Source of the DNA: Roseburia zhanii
GTDB taxonomy: Bacteria; Bacillota; Clostridia; Lachnospirales; Lachnospiraceae
NCBI RefSeq assembly: GCF_014287635.1
Contig: NZ_JACOPH010000001.1
Location: 310,001 to 374,000 of the forward strand
Reading direction: 5' to 3'
Length of the DNA stretch: 64,000 nucleotides
Shown here: piece after piece, positions 56,006 to 63,008 of the stretch
Numbering within the stretch: the stretch's first letter is position 1
How the letters are laid out: the number at the start of each line of letters is the position of its first letter
Notes under the pieces: model-generated
Databases searched by the model: none
What the model was told of the DNA's origin: nothing
The model's input: the letters and a program-made list of their open reading frames with translations, nothing else
Position numbers and translations under genes: made by a program

Positions 56006-56383
56006 ATGACAAAGACAATTTTTGAAGAAATGGGCGGAACTTATAGACAGGTGGGTGATTATTTATTGCCGAACATCACAGTACCAGCCGAAGAAGAAAT
56101 AGAGCCGATTGGTTTATGGGGGAAACGACATGCAAGGCATTTAAAGGAACACTATAAAGTGTTATATATGAACCTGCTGACAAGCGGAAAGCTGCATAGT
56201 TATCTTGCAGAAGTCGATAAGCAAGCAGAGGATATGTTTCTTCGACTGGTAAAGGAATATGCCGACAGACAAGATGTGACGGAACAATTAAAGAAAGATA
56301 ATCCCTACGAATGGATTGGAAGAATGAATAATATTCAGGCTTGTGTGAGGGAAGTTGTAGGAACGGAGTTGATTTACACATAA
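56006..56383 (+). CDS. tnpV: TnpV family transposon-encoded protein
   Basis: 125 residues: IFEEMGGTYRQVGDYLLPNI, then GKRHARHLKEHYKVLYMNLL, then EWIGRMNNIQACVREVVGTE. This is the small TnpV protein common on clostridial mobilizable transposons. Its function is unknown. AGGAGGAAAAGG precedes the start. It marks the end of the conserved backbone; cargo follows. Confidence 0.85.
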   Translation: MTKTIFEEMGGTYRQVGDYLLPNITVPAEEEIEPIGLWGKRHARHLKEHYKVLYMNLLTSGKLHSYLAEVDKQAEDMFLRLVKEYADRQDVTEQLKKDNPYEWIGRMNNIQACVREVVGTELIYT

Positions 56384-56528
56384 GCGTTTTACGGTATGGT
56401 GCTCCTGCGTTTGCTGGAGTGCTGTGGTTGTGGTTGTAAAGAGGTTGTGAAAGATTGAATTTCGTAATGGTTGGATGTATAATTAGGAAGTGAAAATTTT
56501 AATTTGCACTTCCATAAGGTGAAATGTA

Positions 56529-56787
56529 TTGACACAAAAAATACAGTATGATAGTATTGCCATTAGAAGAAAGAAAGGCACATTTTGTGTAAGGTGAGGA
56601 AATGATTAATAGATAATTTGATTTAAGTAAGACACATATAGTTATTGAGCCTGTAGAGAATAGGTTTGTTTTGTGTACGCTTAAGTTGGATTATCGCAAG
56701 AGGCATTTCCTTTGTTTTCCTTTTGGAAAAGAAATAAGGGTCTATTTAGCGAGTCTATTTTTGCGTATGCAAAAAAGACTCGTTTTT
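56529..56787 (+). promoter_or_regulatory. Attenuator leader of the ABC-F gene
   Basis: Promoter TTGACA (56529-56534), 17 bases, TAGTAT (56552-56557). A very short frame MINR lies at 56601-56615. A TTTTCC-GGAAAA hairpin is near 56715-56730. A strong terminator follows, CGAGTCTATTTTTGC (56750-56764) with GCAAAAAAGACTCG (56769-56782) then TTTTT, 50 bases before the gene. This resembles the antibiotic-responsive attenuators of ABC-F and ribosomal-protection genes. Confidence 0.65.
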
Positions 56788-56836
56788 GTGTGTTCAAAAT
56801 AATAATTGGCTCAGACTTCGAAAAGGAGAAACTTTA

Positions 56837-58381
56837 ATGTTGCAGATAAAAAAATTAAATTTAACACATAAAAAAGACCTGAGAATAATTCTTAATGATT
56901 TCAACCTTGTGCTAAATGATGGAGATAAGGCAGTTATTATTGGAGAAGAGGGAAATGGGAAATCGACATTAATGAAGTGGATATACAATCCGTCGCTTGT
57001 AGAAAACTATATAGAAGCAGATGGGGAAAGGATAATGGGACACGAACGTCTTGGTTATCTTCCGCAGGAGATGCTCGATGAAGATAAGGAAAAAACAATA
57101 TACGAATATTTTTCTGAAGAGGAAATATTCTGGGAGAAAACGCCTAAAGAATTGTCTGTTATTGCGGGAAAATTTGGAATGAAAAATGATTTTTTCTACA
57201 GTAACCAGACAATGGGTAGTCTTTCAGGAGGCGAAAAAGTCAAGACACAACTTATGAGGCTTTTCATTCGCGATGTTTCTGTGCTGTTGTTGGACGAACC
57301 TTCCAATGACATCGACATTGCGACGCTTACATTACTGGAAAAAATCATAAATGACTGGAAGCACATTGTGCTTTTTATTTCACACGATGAAACGCTGATA
57401 GAGCGTACTGCCAACATGGTGATACATATCGAGCAGATTATACGAAAAACAAAGGCGAGATATACCGTGGCAAAGCTTCCCTATAGACGCTATGTGGAAG
57501 AACGGCTTCATAAATTTGAAATCCAAAAACAGCGGGCACTGAGTGACCGTAGGGAGAAAAAGATTCGCGATGAAAAATATCAAAGAGTTATGCAGAGTGT
57601 ACAAGGTGCATTAAGAAGTTGTACCAGACAAGCACCGTCTGTTGCCAAAAACTTAAAGGACAAAATGCATACGGTTAAGGCAATGGAACGAAGATTTGAA
57701 AAAGAAGATGAAAATATGACTCAGATGCCGGAACAGGAAGAAGCAATCTTTGTCAAATTAGGGGATGAAAACTCACACATTCCCGCAGGAAAAACGGTCA
57801 TAGAATATGAACTTTCAAAGCTTGTGACTCCGGATGGCAAAAGAATTTTAGCAGAAGGAATTCATTTAAAAATAAAAGGTTCAGAAAAAATCTGTATGAT
57901 AGGAGCCAACGGGGCAGGAAAAACGACTCTTCTAAAAAAGATAGCGGAAGAACTCCTAAATCGGAATGACATTAAAGCAGAATATATGCCTCAAACTTAT
58001 GAAGACCTGCTGGATTTGGATGTTACACCGGTTGATTACCTTGATAAAACAGGAGATAAAGAAGAGCGTACAAGAATTAGAACATACCTTGGTTCACTTA
58101 AATACACACCAGATGAAATGGAGCATCCGATTCGGGAGTTATCAGGCGGACAAAAGGCGAAAGTGCTTCTCTTGAGGATGAGCTTAAGTGGTGCAAATGT
58201 TCTTATTCTGGATGAACCGACAAGAAATTTTTCACCATTGTCCGGTCCGGTAATAAGAAAAATGCTCCGAGAATTTCCGGGGGCTGTCATTAGCATTTCT
58301 CACGATAGAAAGTATATTGAAGAGGTGTGCGATAAAATATATCAGCTAAATCCTAATGGATTACAGCTAATTGGTGATTGA
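56837..58381 (+). CDS. ABC-F family ATPase, probable ribosomal-protection antibiotic-resistance protein
   Basis: 514 residues, two ABC domains, no membrane part. Domain 1: Walker A GEEGNGKST (36-44), LSGGEKVKTQ, Walker B LLLDEPSNDID (Asp153). A linker of about 80 residues follows (RREKKIRDEKYQRVMQSVQG). Domain 2: GANGAGKTT, LSGGQKAK, LILDEPTRNFSP. ABC-F proteins displace lincosamide, pleuromutilin, streptogramin or phenicol drugs from the ribosome; the class is not fixed here. AT-rich relative to the backbone. Start at 56837 after AAAAGGAG. Confidence 0.85.
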   Translation: MLQIKKLNLTHKKDLRIILNDFNLVLNDGDKAVIIGEEGNGKSTLMKWIYNPSLVENYIEADGERIMGHERLGYLPQEMLDEDKEKTIYEYFSEEEIFWEKTPKELSVIAGKFGMKNDFFYSNQTMGSLSGGEKVKTQLMRLFIRDVSVLLLDEPSNDIDIATLTLLEKIINDWKHIVLFISHDETLIERTANMVIHIEQIIRKTKARYTVAKLPYRRYVEERLHKFEIQKQRALSDRREKKIRDEKYQRVMQSVQGALRSCTRQAPSVAKNLKDKMHTVKAMERRFEKEDENMTQMPEQEEAIFVKLGDENSHIPAGKTVIEYELSKLVTPDGKRILAEGIHLKIKGSEKICMIGANGAGKTTLLKKIAEELLNRNDIKAEYMPQTYEDLLDLDVTPVDYLDKTGDKEERTRIRTYLGSLKYTPDEMEHPIRELSGGQKAKVLLLRMSLSGANVLILDEPTRNFSPLSGPVIRKMLREFPGAVISISHDRKYIEEVCDKIYQLNPNGLQLIGD

Positions 58382-58465
58382 TAACAAAAAGGATGAAAGA
58401 CTGACAAATTTCAGGCTTTTAGTGAGTTGGAAAGCATACAAAGATTTGAATTTGGAGGATAGATT

Positions 58466-58963
58466 ATGGTACGTACAGAAGATGCATGTGAAATTATAAA
58501 ATATGCTTTGCAAAACGAAATTAAAGTATATTTAGATGGCGGATGGGGTGTTGATGCACTTCTTAAAAGAGAATCAAGAATACACAATGATATTGATTTG
58601 TTTGTTGAACTGAAACATTATCATGATTATATTTATGTGATTAAGCAGCATGGATTTGAGGAAGTAAATACTGATTATACAACGGATGGTCATACTGTCT
58701 GGAAAGATGATAAACAAAGAATCATTGATTTACATTGTTTTGAATTTACAGATGACGGAATTGTTTATGAGGGAGATATATTTCCATCAAAAACTTTTTC
58801 CGGTATTGGAAAAGTTGGAGATATAACTGTTTCTTGTATTGAACCATTGAGTCAGGTAATGCTTCATTTGGGATATGAACACGATAAAAATGATGTGCAT
58901 GATGTGATGCTGTTGTGTGAAACATTTCAAATAGCAATACCAGATGAATATAAGGAAAAGTAA
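58466..58963 (+). CDS. Lincosamide-type nucleotidyltransferase (Lnu-like)
   Basis: 165 residues. KVYLDGGWGVDALLKRESRIHNDIDLFVE holds the nucleotidyltransferase GGWGVD (25-30) and the metal aspartates Asp42 and Asp44. Length and motif agree with the Lnu(A)/Lnu(C) group, which adenylates lincomycin and clindamycin. Relatives also include ANT-type aminoglycoside enzymes, so substrate is inferred. TTTGGAGGAT precedes it. Adjacent to the ABC-F gene, so the two may act on the same drug class. Confidence 0.75.
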   Translation: MVRTEDACEIIKYALQNEIKVYLDGGWGVDALLKRESRIHNDIDLFVELKHYHDYIYVIKQHGFEEVNTDYTTDGHTVWKDDKQRIIDLHCFEFTDDGIVYEGDIFPSKTFSGIGKVGDITVSCIEPLSQVMLHLGYEHDKNDVHDVMLLCETFQIAIPDEYKEK

Positions 58964-59181
58964 AATTTCAGTTTTGTGTTGAATCTCTAAGCAAAATAGC
59001 TTATAATTTGACATGCTACATATAGTTATTATCCACAGTTATCGAGTAGGTGTTATCAATGCCGATAACAAAATGATAACATTAGCTCGTATAGGCAGGA
59101 TAATATGGATATATCAAATAATCAAAAGAACGAGAAACATTACAGAGAATAATTCCTAAACAAAAAGCGTTAGTCTTTGTA

Positions 59182-59193
59182 GAGTTTGAGTAA
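59182..59193 (+). other. Attachment core shared by elements 1 and 2
   Basis: GAGTTTGAGTAA repeats the guaA 3' end. It is the right end of element 1 and apparently the left end of element 2. Between the Lnu stop (58963) and here there is no gene, only GATAACA arm-type repeats at 59073-59092. Confidence 0.6.
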
Positions 59194-59201
59194 GAGCCAC
59201 A

Positions 59202-59245
59202 AGTCTTGGAATCCGCTAAACAAGCGGGTTCCGAGACTTTTTCTT
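59202..59245 (+). terminator. Terminator at the left end of element 2
   Basis: AGTCTTGGAATCCGCT and AGCGGGTTCCGAGACT pair over 16 positions with G-U pairs, followed by TTTTTC. It shields the integrase from read-through. Confidence 0.8.
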
Positions 59246-59354
59246 TTGCTCTGCTACTAATTTGCTACTAATAGCAACTACTCTTTTTCTATCGTTTTCA
59301 GTTGGTTGTCATTAACTTTAATAGCAAGAAACCCTGATGACTGCTGGATTTCTT

Positions 59355-60604
59355 TTATATGATCTTTCTTTGTGGCATCTGGATGATTTTCCCTGATGCG
59401 GTATTTGATGGTACTAACGCAGGTCCAAACTGAGGTCGGATTGTTACATCTGAGCCGTTGTCTTGAGTCTGAGGCACTTCACATGTGATACCTGCTGCTT
59501 CAAGCAGAGGGTTATCAGATGGTGGTTCAAGTGTTGGCGAATCTGTCGCCTGCAATGATTCCAGACTATGCACAAGCTCCTGCTGTTTATGTGGAAACAG
59601 ATGAGAGTATGTGTTAAGTGTTGTGGATACTTTCTCATGTCCGAGCCTGTCTGCTAACATCAGCGCATCACAGCCCTGATTAATAAGTAAGCTGGCGTGC
59701 GAATGCCTGATATCGTGGATTCGTATCTTCTTTACACCTGTGTTTTTGCAACCTCTTATCATCTCGTGTGAGAGATATGATTTTGTTACCGGGAACAGCC
59801 TTTCATCTGCGTCAAGCATATACCTTGACTGGATATAGTCTGATAGCTCCTGGCATAGAAAATCCGGAATCGGAATCTTTCGCTTACTTTTTCTTGTCTT
59901 AGGTGATGTAAATACATCTTTTCCTTCTATCCGCTGATATGTTCTGTTGATGGATATTGTCTTGTTATCAAGGTCAATATCAGCAGGTGATAGAGCAAGC
60001 AGTTCGCCTTCTCGCATACCAGTCCAGTACAGGACTTCAAAGCATATATACGATAGCGACTTGTCTTTTACACCCTCACGGAAAGCAATATATTCATCGT
60101 AAGTCCAGTAATCCATTTCCTCAGCCTTTGCTTTTCCAATGGTGCCTGCCTTGCCACAGGGATTGGTGTTAAGGTCATAGAAACGCTTGGCGTAATTGAT
60201 GATGCTGTTAAGCTCCGTGTTAATCTTTTTCAGATAGGTCTGGGAGTAATTATTCGGCGAACTCATAAGCTTCGCCTGCCATCTTCGTACATCAGAGGCT
60301 TTGATTTCATTTATCGGCTTGCTACCGAAGAATGGAAGAATATGCGTCTGTAGTACCGCCTTTTTGTCAGAAGAGTTGACTGCTTAAGTCTTGCAGCCAT
60401 ATCCTCCATATAAATTTCATAAAGGTTTTGAAATGTCATGTCAGGATTGGCAGACTGCTTTTCCAGAAAATCCCTTTCAAATCCTAAGGCTTCCTTTTTG
60501 GTGGCAAATCCTCTTTTCCACTTCTGTTTTTTGATTCCCTGCCAGTTCGTATAATAGAACTTGGCGAACCATTTACCAGTTTTTTCATCTTTGTAAGCTG
60601 GCAT
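59355..60604 (-). pseudogene. int: Tyrosine integrase of element 2, split by a frameshift
   Basis: The N-terminal part (60604 down to about 60365; MPAYKDEKTGKWFAKFYYTN) shifts frame at a run of five A (plus-strand T5, 60361-60365). In the other frame KKAVLQTHILPFFGSKPINE continues into the catalytic part, ending at 59355. All catalytic residues remain: Arg (TGMREGEL), HDIRHSHASLL, GHEKVS and Tyr (NTYSHLF). One missing A, real or a sequencing error, explains it. ACAAAAAGG could permit -1 slippage, but this is unproven. AAAGGAGAT precedes 60604. Confidence 0.88.
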
Positions 60605-60656
60605 AAATATCATCTCCTTTTTGTAAAATTGTTGTGCAATCATCAAAAGGCTATGA

Positions 60657-60757
60657 TATAATCTACTTGTTAAGGGTGATTATAAAGCCTTCGGGTTAAT
60701 CACTTACATAGCTTCGGTTATTCCTTTTGCGAGAAGGAGTATGCCGGAGCTTTTTCT
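60657..60757 (+). ncRNA. Candidate small RNA between integrase and Xre genes of element 2
   Basis: On the plus strand, opposite to both neighbours, lies an extended -10 (TGATATAAT, -10 at 60657-60662). About 90 bases follow: a GTGATTA/TAATCAC hairpin (60676-60703), then a terminator of AGCTTCGG (60710-60717) with CCGGAGCT (60744-60751), inner ATTCCTT/AAGGAGT, and TTTTTCTTT. No coding frame fits. It may be an element-encoded regulatory RNA. Transcription is predicted, not shown. Confidence 0.4.
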
Positions 60758-60792
60758 TTACTAAAGGTGTAAGCCTGTAATTATTCAGTTTT

Positions 60793-61377
60793 TTAATCGG
60801 CTTCATTATCCAGTCTGGAATCCTTATAATATGCCAACATATCTGATTTCCATGAATCAAACTTTTCTTTTGAAATTTTTCCTGTCTGGAGCATATTCTT
60901 CTTTGTTATCCAGTTTTCCATAAAGAGACAGAAGTCTGCATCATATTTTCCATTGCCTTTGCCATTAACCTTAATCCCGGCAGTCCATTCAGGACTTTCA
61001 GGAGGTTTGGTGTTGGTCAGCTCAAATGAAAAATCAGTAAGTTCAGTTATGGCAAAGAGAGCATTGATTACATTTGACATAGTGTGGAATTCATATGACG
61101 GATATTCAGCGGTTGTATTATCTTTTGGAGTATTAGTATCTTTTGCAAATAAAAGCTCCTGCCATGGAACATTTAATTCATTAGCAATCTGTTTTAAAAC
61201 ATCTATCTTTAATAGTATTTCACCAGATTCATATTTCTGGATAGTACGTTCTGATTTACCAAGCCGCTGTGCAAACTCCTTTTGCGTGATCTTTTGTGCT
61301 CTGCGCTGCTTCTGTATTGCCTTTCCGATTTCTTCTGAAGAGGACATAGTAAGTTTAATGGAATCAGAGTAAGCCAT
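60793..61377 (-). CDS. Xre-family repressor of element 2
   Basis: 194 residues. Helix-turn-helix: GKAIQKQRRAQKITQKEFAQ then RLGKSERTIQKYESGEILLK. C-terminal region of unknown fold with EWTAGIKVNGKGNGKYDADF. Start ATG at 61377, eight bases after AAGGAAGG; the GTG at 61386 would overlap the site. It plays the role of the repressor at 50756 in element 1 but is not closely similar. ATACGTATTA-type repeats in 61.42-61.63 kb are probable operators. Confidence 0.85.
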   Translation of the reverse strand: MAYSDSIKLTMSSSEEIGKAIQKQRRAQKITQKEFAQRLGKSERTIQKYESGEILLKIDVLKQIANELNVPWQELLFAKDTNTPKDNTTAEYPSYEFHTMSNVINALFAITELTDFSFELTNTKPPESPEWTAGIKVNGKGNGKYDADFCLFMENWITKKNMLQTGKISKEKFDSWKSDMLAYYKDSRLDNEAD

Positions 61378-61420
61378 TCTGTTCACCTTCCTTTATATGA
61401 AATAGTCCGCTGTAAAGATA

Positions 61421-61630
61421 CGTATTAGGTTGATATTAAATGAAATACGTATCAATAAGTGACTTGTTTATGATTGTGCGATTACTTTATCATAAACAAA
61501 AACGAATTGCAAGTGCGTAATTATAAAAAGTTCTATTGACAAATTTTGAAAAGGATATTAAAACAAACACGAATTAGAAATACGGATTAAATGAAGAACA
61601 GGATAGCTGTTTTGTAAAAACACGTATTTA
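61421..61630. promoter_or_regulatory. Control region of element 2 with repeated operators
   Basis: ATACGTATTA-like sites occur near 61423, 61452, 61500 (AACGAATTG), 61567, 61581 and 61619. Rightward promoter TTGACA (61536-61541), 17 bases, TAAAAC (61559-61564). The layout copies that of element 1 with a different operator word. Confidence 0.65.
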
Positions 61631-61659
61631 AAATAACAATTTATGAAAGGAGGAGCTGC

Positions 61660-62055
61660 ATGAAGGGTATAAAGGAAGCATTCATAGATGCAGGTGAGAT
61701 AAGCCAGATGCTTGGTATCGGGATGACAAAGGCATATGCAATTATAAAGGAATATAATGCAGAGCTTGAGGCAAAAGGTTATTTCACCATGCGGGGCAAA
61801 TGTCCAAGGAAGTACTTTGAACAGAAAATCTATGGTTACGAAGATTATTACAATCCGGATTATGAGCCACAGCGTAACCGAAGCAATGTTGCAGAAGAAA
61901 TGGATTATGAAGCGGCAGTTGGGGATTCTGTGATAAGTGAACAGGATGAAGTGGATATACCGCCTGAAACAAATGAATTGTCGGAAGATGGTGCTGAGAT
62001 AGCAGAAAATGTGATGTTGGATGCAGATGTAATGGTGAAAGAGACAACTGAATAG
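61660..62055 (+). CDS. Excisionase-like protein with acidic tail, element 2
   Basis: 131 residues. Residues 1-60 (EAFIDAGEISQMLGIGMTKA, then YNAELEAKGYFTMRGKCPRK) match the Xis-like protein of element 1 in pattern (NEELKAKGFITIAGR). From about 65 the protein is acidic and of low complexity. AAAGGAGGAG precedes it. Probably a directionality factor or transcription regulator. The hairpin array starts just after its stop. Confidence 0.72.
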   Translation: MKGIKEAFIDAGEISQMLGIGMTKAYAIIKEYNAELEAKGYFTMRGKCPRKYFEQKIYGYEDYYNPDYEPQRNRSNVAEEMDYEAAVGDSVISEQDEVDIPPETNELSEDGAEIAENVMLDADVMVKETTE

Positions 62056-62067
62056 GTGAATCCAGCG

Positions 62068-62435
62068 AGTGGGGGCAAAAAGCGCCCCCAAAACGTGCAA
62101 ATGGGGGCAGAAAGCGCCCCCAAAACCACAAAGTGGGGGCAGAAAGCGCCCCCGCACAAATCAGAGCCGAAAAAGTGTGGAGGCAAAAAGTGCTGTCAAA
62201 ATGCAAAAGTGGGGGCAAAAAGCGCCGTCAAAACAGCAAAGTGACGGCAAAAAGCGCCACCACTCAGATAAGCGAGAAAAAAGTTATGGTGGCGGAAAGT
62301 GCCGTCAAAATGGAAAAGTGGTGGCGGAAAATGCCACTAAAACAGTAAAGTGATGGCAAAAAGCGCCACCACTTTTAAATCAGGTGGAACTTTAGCCACC
62401 ATATCAGTAATTGTGGTGGTACATTAACCACCACA
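62068..62435 (+). repeat. Tandem array of about 11 GC-rich hairpins
   Basis: Units of 32-42 bases start near 62068, 62101, 62132, 62174, 62208, 62240, 62282, 62316, 62349, 62383 and 62412. Each has arms like TGGGGGC and GCCCCCA around a kept AAAAAGC or AGAAAGC loop, separated by A-rich linkers (CAAAAC-GCAA). Arm sequences drift from GGGGGC to GTGGTGGC, while the hairpin is mostly kept. Frames at 62056-62353 across it are by-products of the repeat. Confidence 0.8.
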
Positions 62436-62482
62436 TATCATATACAGGGTGCAGGTGCTCCTGCCAAGACGAAAAATTATGT

Positions 62483-62540
62483 AAACGCTGATGGCGTTTA
62501 TATTTTTTCGGGAAAAGGTCCGACCTTTTCCGCATCTTGC
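62483..62540 (+). other. Candidate origin of transfer, element 2
   Basis: AAACGC (62483-62488) pairs with GCGTTT (62494-62499), followed by TTTTTT. Next, GGAAAAGGTC (62511-62520) and GACCTTTTCC (62522-62531) form a perfect palindrome, followed directly by GCATCTTGC (62532-62540). The latter resembles the RP4-type nick region ATCCTG^C. The mobC and relaxase genes begin 100 bases downstream. Confidence 0.5.
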
Positions 62541-62645
62541 AAAACCAGTGAACACTACTTTTAGAAAGGATGAAAAAAGCAATGGTACAGATAAAAAGAG
62601 ATTGGTTTGATACAGAATTTGAAAATTACGAAAGGGGAAAAACGT

Positions 62646-63008
62646 ATGGCAGATGGAAAGAGAAGATATAAGTCTGACAGGAAAGATCATAAGGTATCTG
62701 TGAAGCTGTCGGAGAAAGATATGGATATTCTAAAAGCGGCACTTAACCGGACGGGAATGACAGCAAGTGCCTATATAAGAGAATTGATCCGGACGGGCGG
62801 CAACATAGATACAAGTTATCCTGAGGACAGGGCAAAAGCAATCCGTATCATAGCAGGTATTGCAAATAATATTAATCAGACGGTAAAGCTTGGCAATTCA
62901 CAGGGGAGATTGTATTACAGCGATATTGATAAATTGCAGAACAGTCTGGATGATGTAAAGAAAACATTCGGGGAGGTGCTGGAAGTATGGCGATTACAAA
63001 GATCTTGA
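62646..63008 (+). CDS. mobC: MobC-like relaxosome protein
   Basis: 120 residues. VSVKLSEKDMDILKAALNRT, then GMTASAYIRELIRTGGNIDT is the ribbon-helix-helix of MobC proteins, and AGIANNINQTVKLGNSQGRL is their C-terminal signature. It helps the relaxase open oriT. Start at 62646, seven bases after GAAAGGGG. It overlaps the relaxase start by 22 bases. Confidence 0.9.
   Translation: MADGKRRYKSDRKDHKVSVKLSEKDMDILKAALNRTGMTASAYIRELIRTGGNIDTSYPEDRAKAIRIIAGIANNINQTVKLGNSQGRLYYSDIDKLQNSLDDVKKTFGEVLEVWRLQRS

Larger units (their letters stand above)
50452..59193 (+). mobile_element. Integrative mobilizable element 1, inserted at the 3' end of guaA
   Basis: Core GAGTTTGAATAA at 50452-50463 and GAGTTTGAGTAA at 59182-59193 (11 of 12 identical) bound the element. 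Subterminal repeats GATAACAAATTGATAACA (50524-) and GATAACAAAATGATAACA (59073-) occur near each end, as arm sites for a tyrosine integrase. Inside lie a Xre regulator, an Xis-like protein, integrase, an accessory DNA-binding protein, a RepA-like ATPase, a MobV relaxase, TnpV and resistance-type cargo. No conjugation machinery is present, so it should be mobilised by other elements. Confidence 0.8.

Noticed and set aside
59355..60266. Shorter integrase starting at 60266 as a complete gene
   Set aside because: It would lack the arm- and core-binding domains, has no ribosome-binding site, and the upstream part continues it after a one-base shift.
61558..62218. Long minus-strand frames (199 and 144 residues) opposite the Xis-like gene and hairpin array
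   Set aside because: Cys/His/Phe-rich nonsense composition, produced by antisense reading of repeats and the acidic tail.
62056..62353. Three overlapping basic frames with an 11-residue period (WGQKAP-like)
   Set aside because: All three frames are open because the hairpin repeat has a period free of stops. None has a ribosome-binding site, and the pattern follows the DNA repeat.
62068..62435. Hairpin array as a CRISPR array
   Set aside because: The repeated part is the hairpin with short A-rich linkers, there are no unique spacers of constant length, and no cas genes are present.
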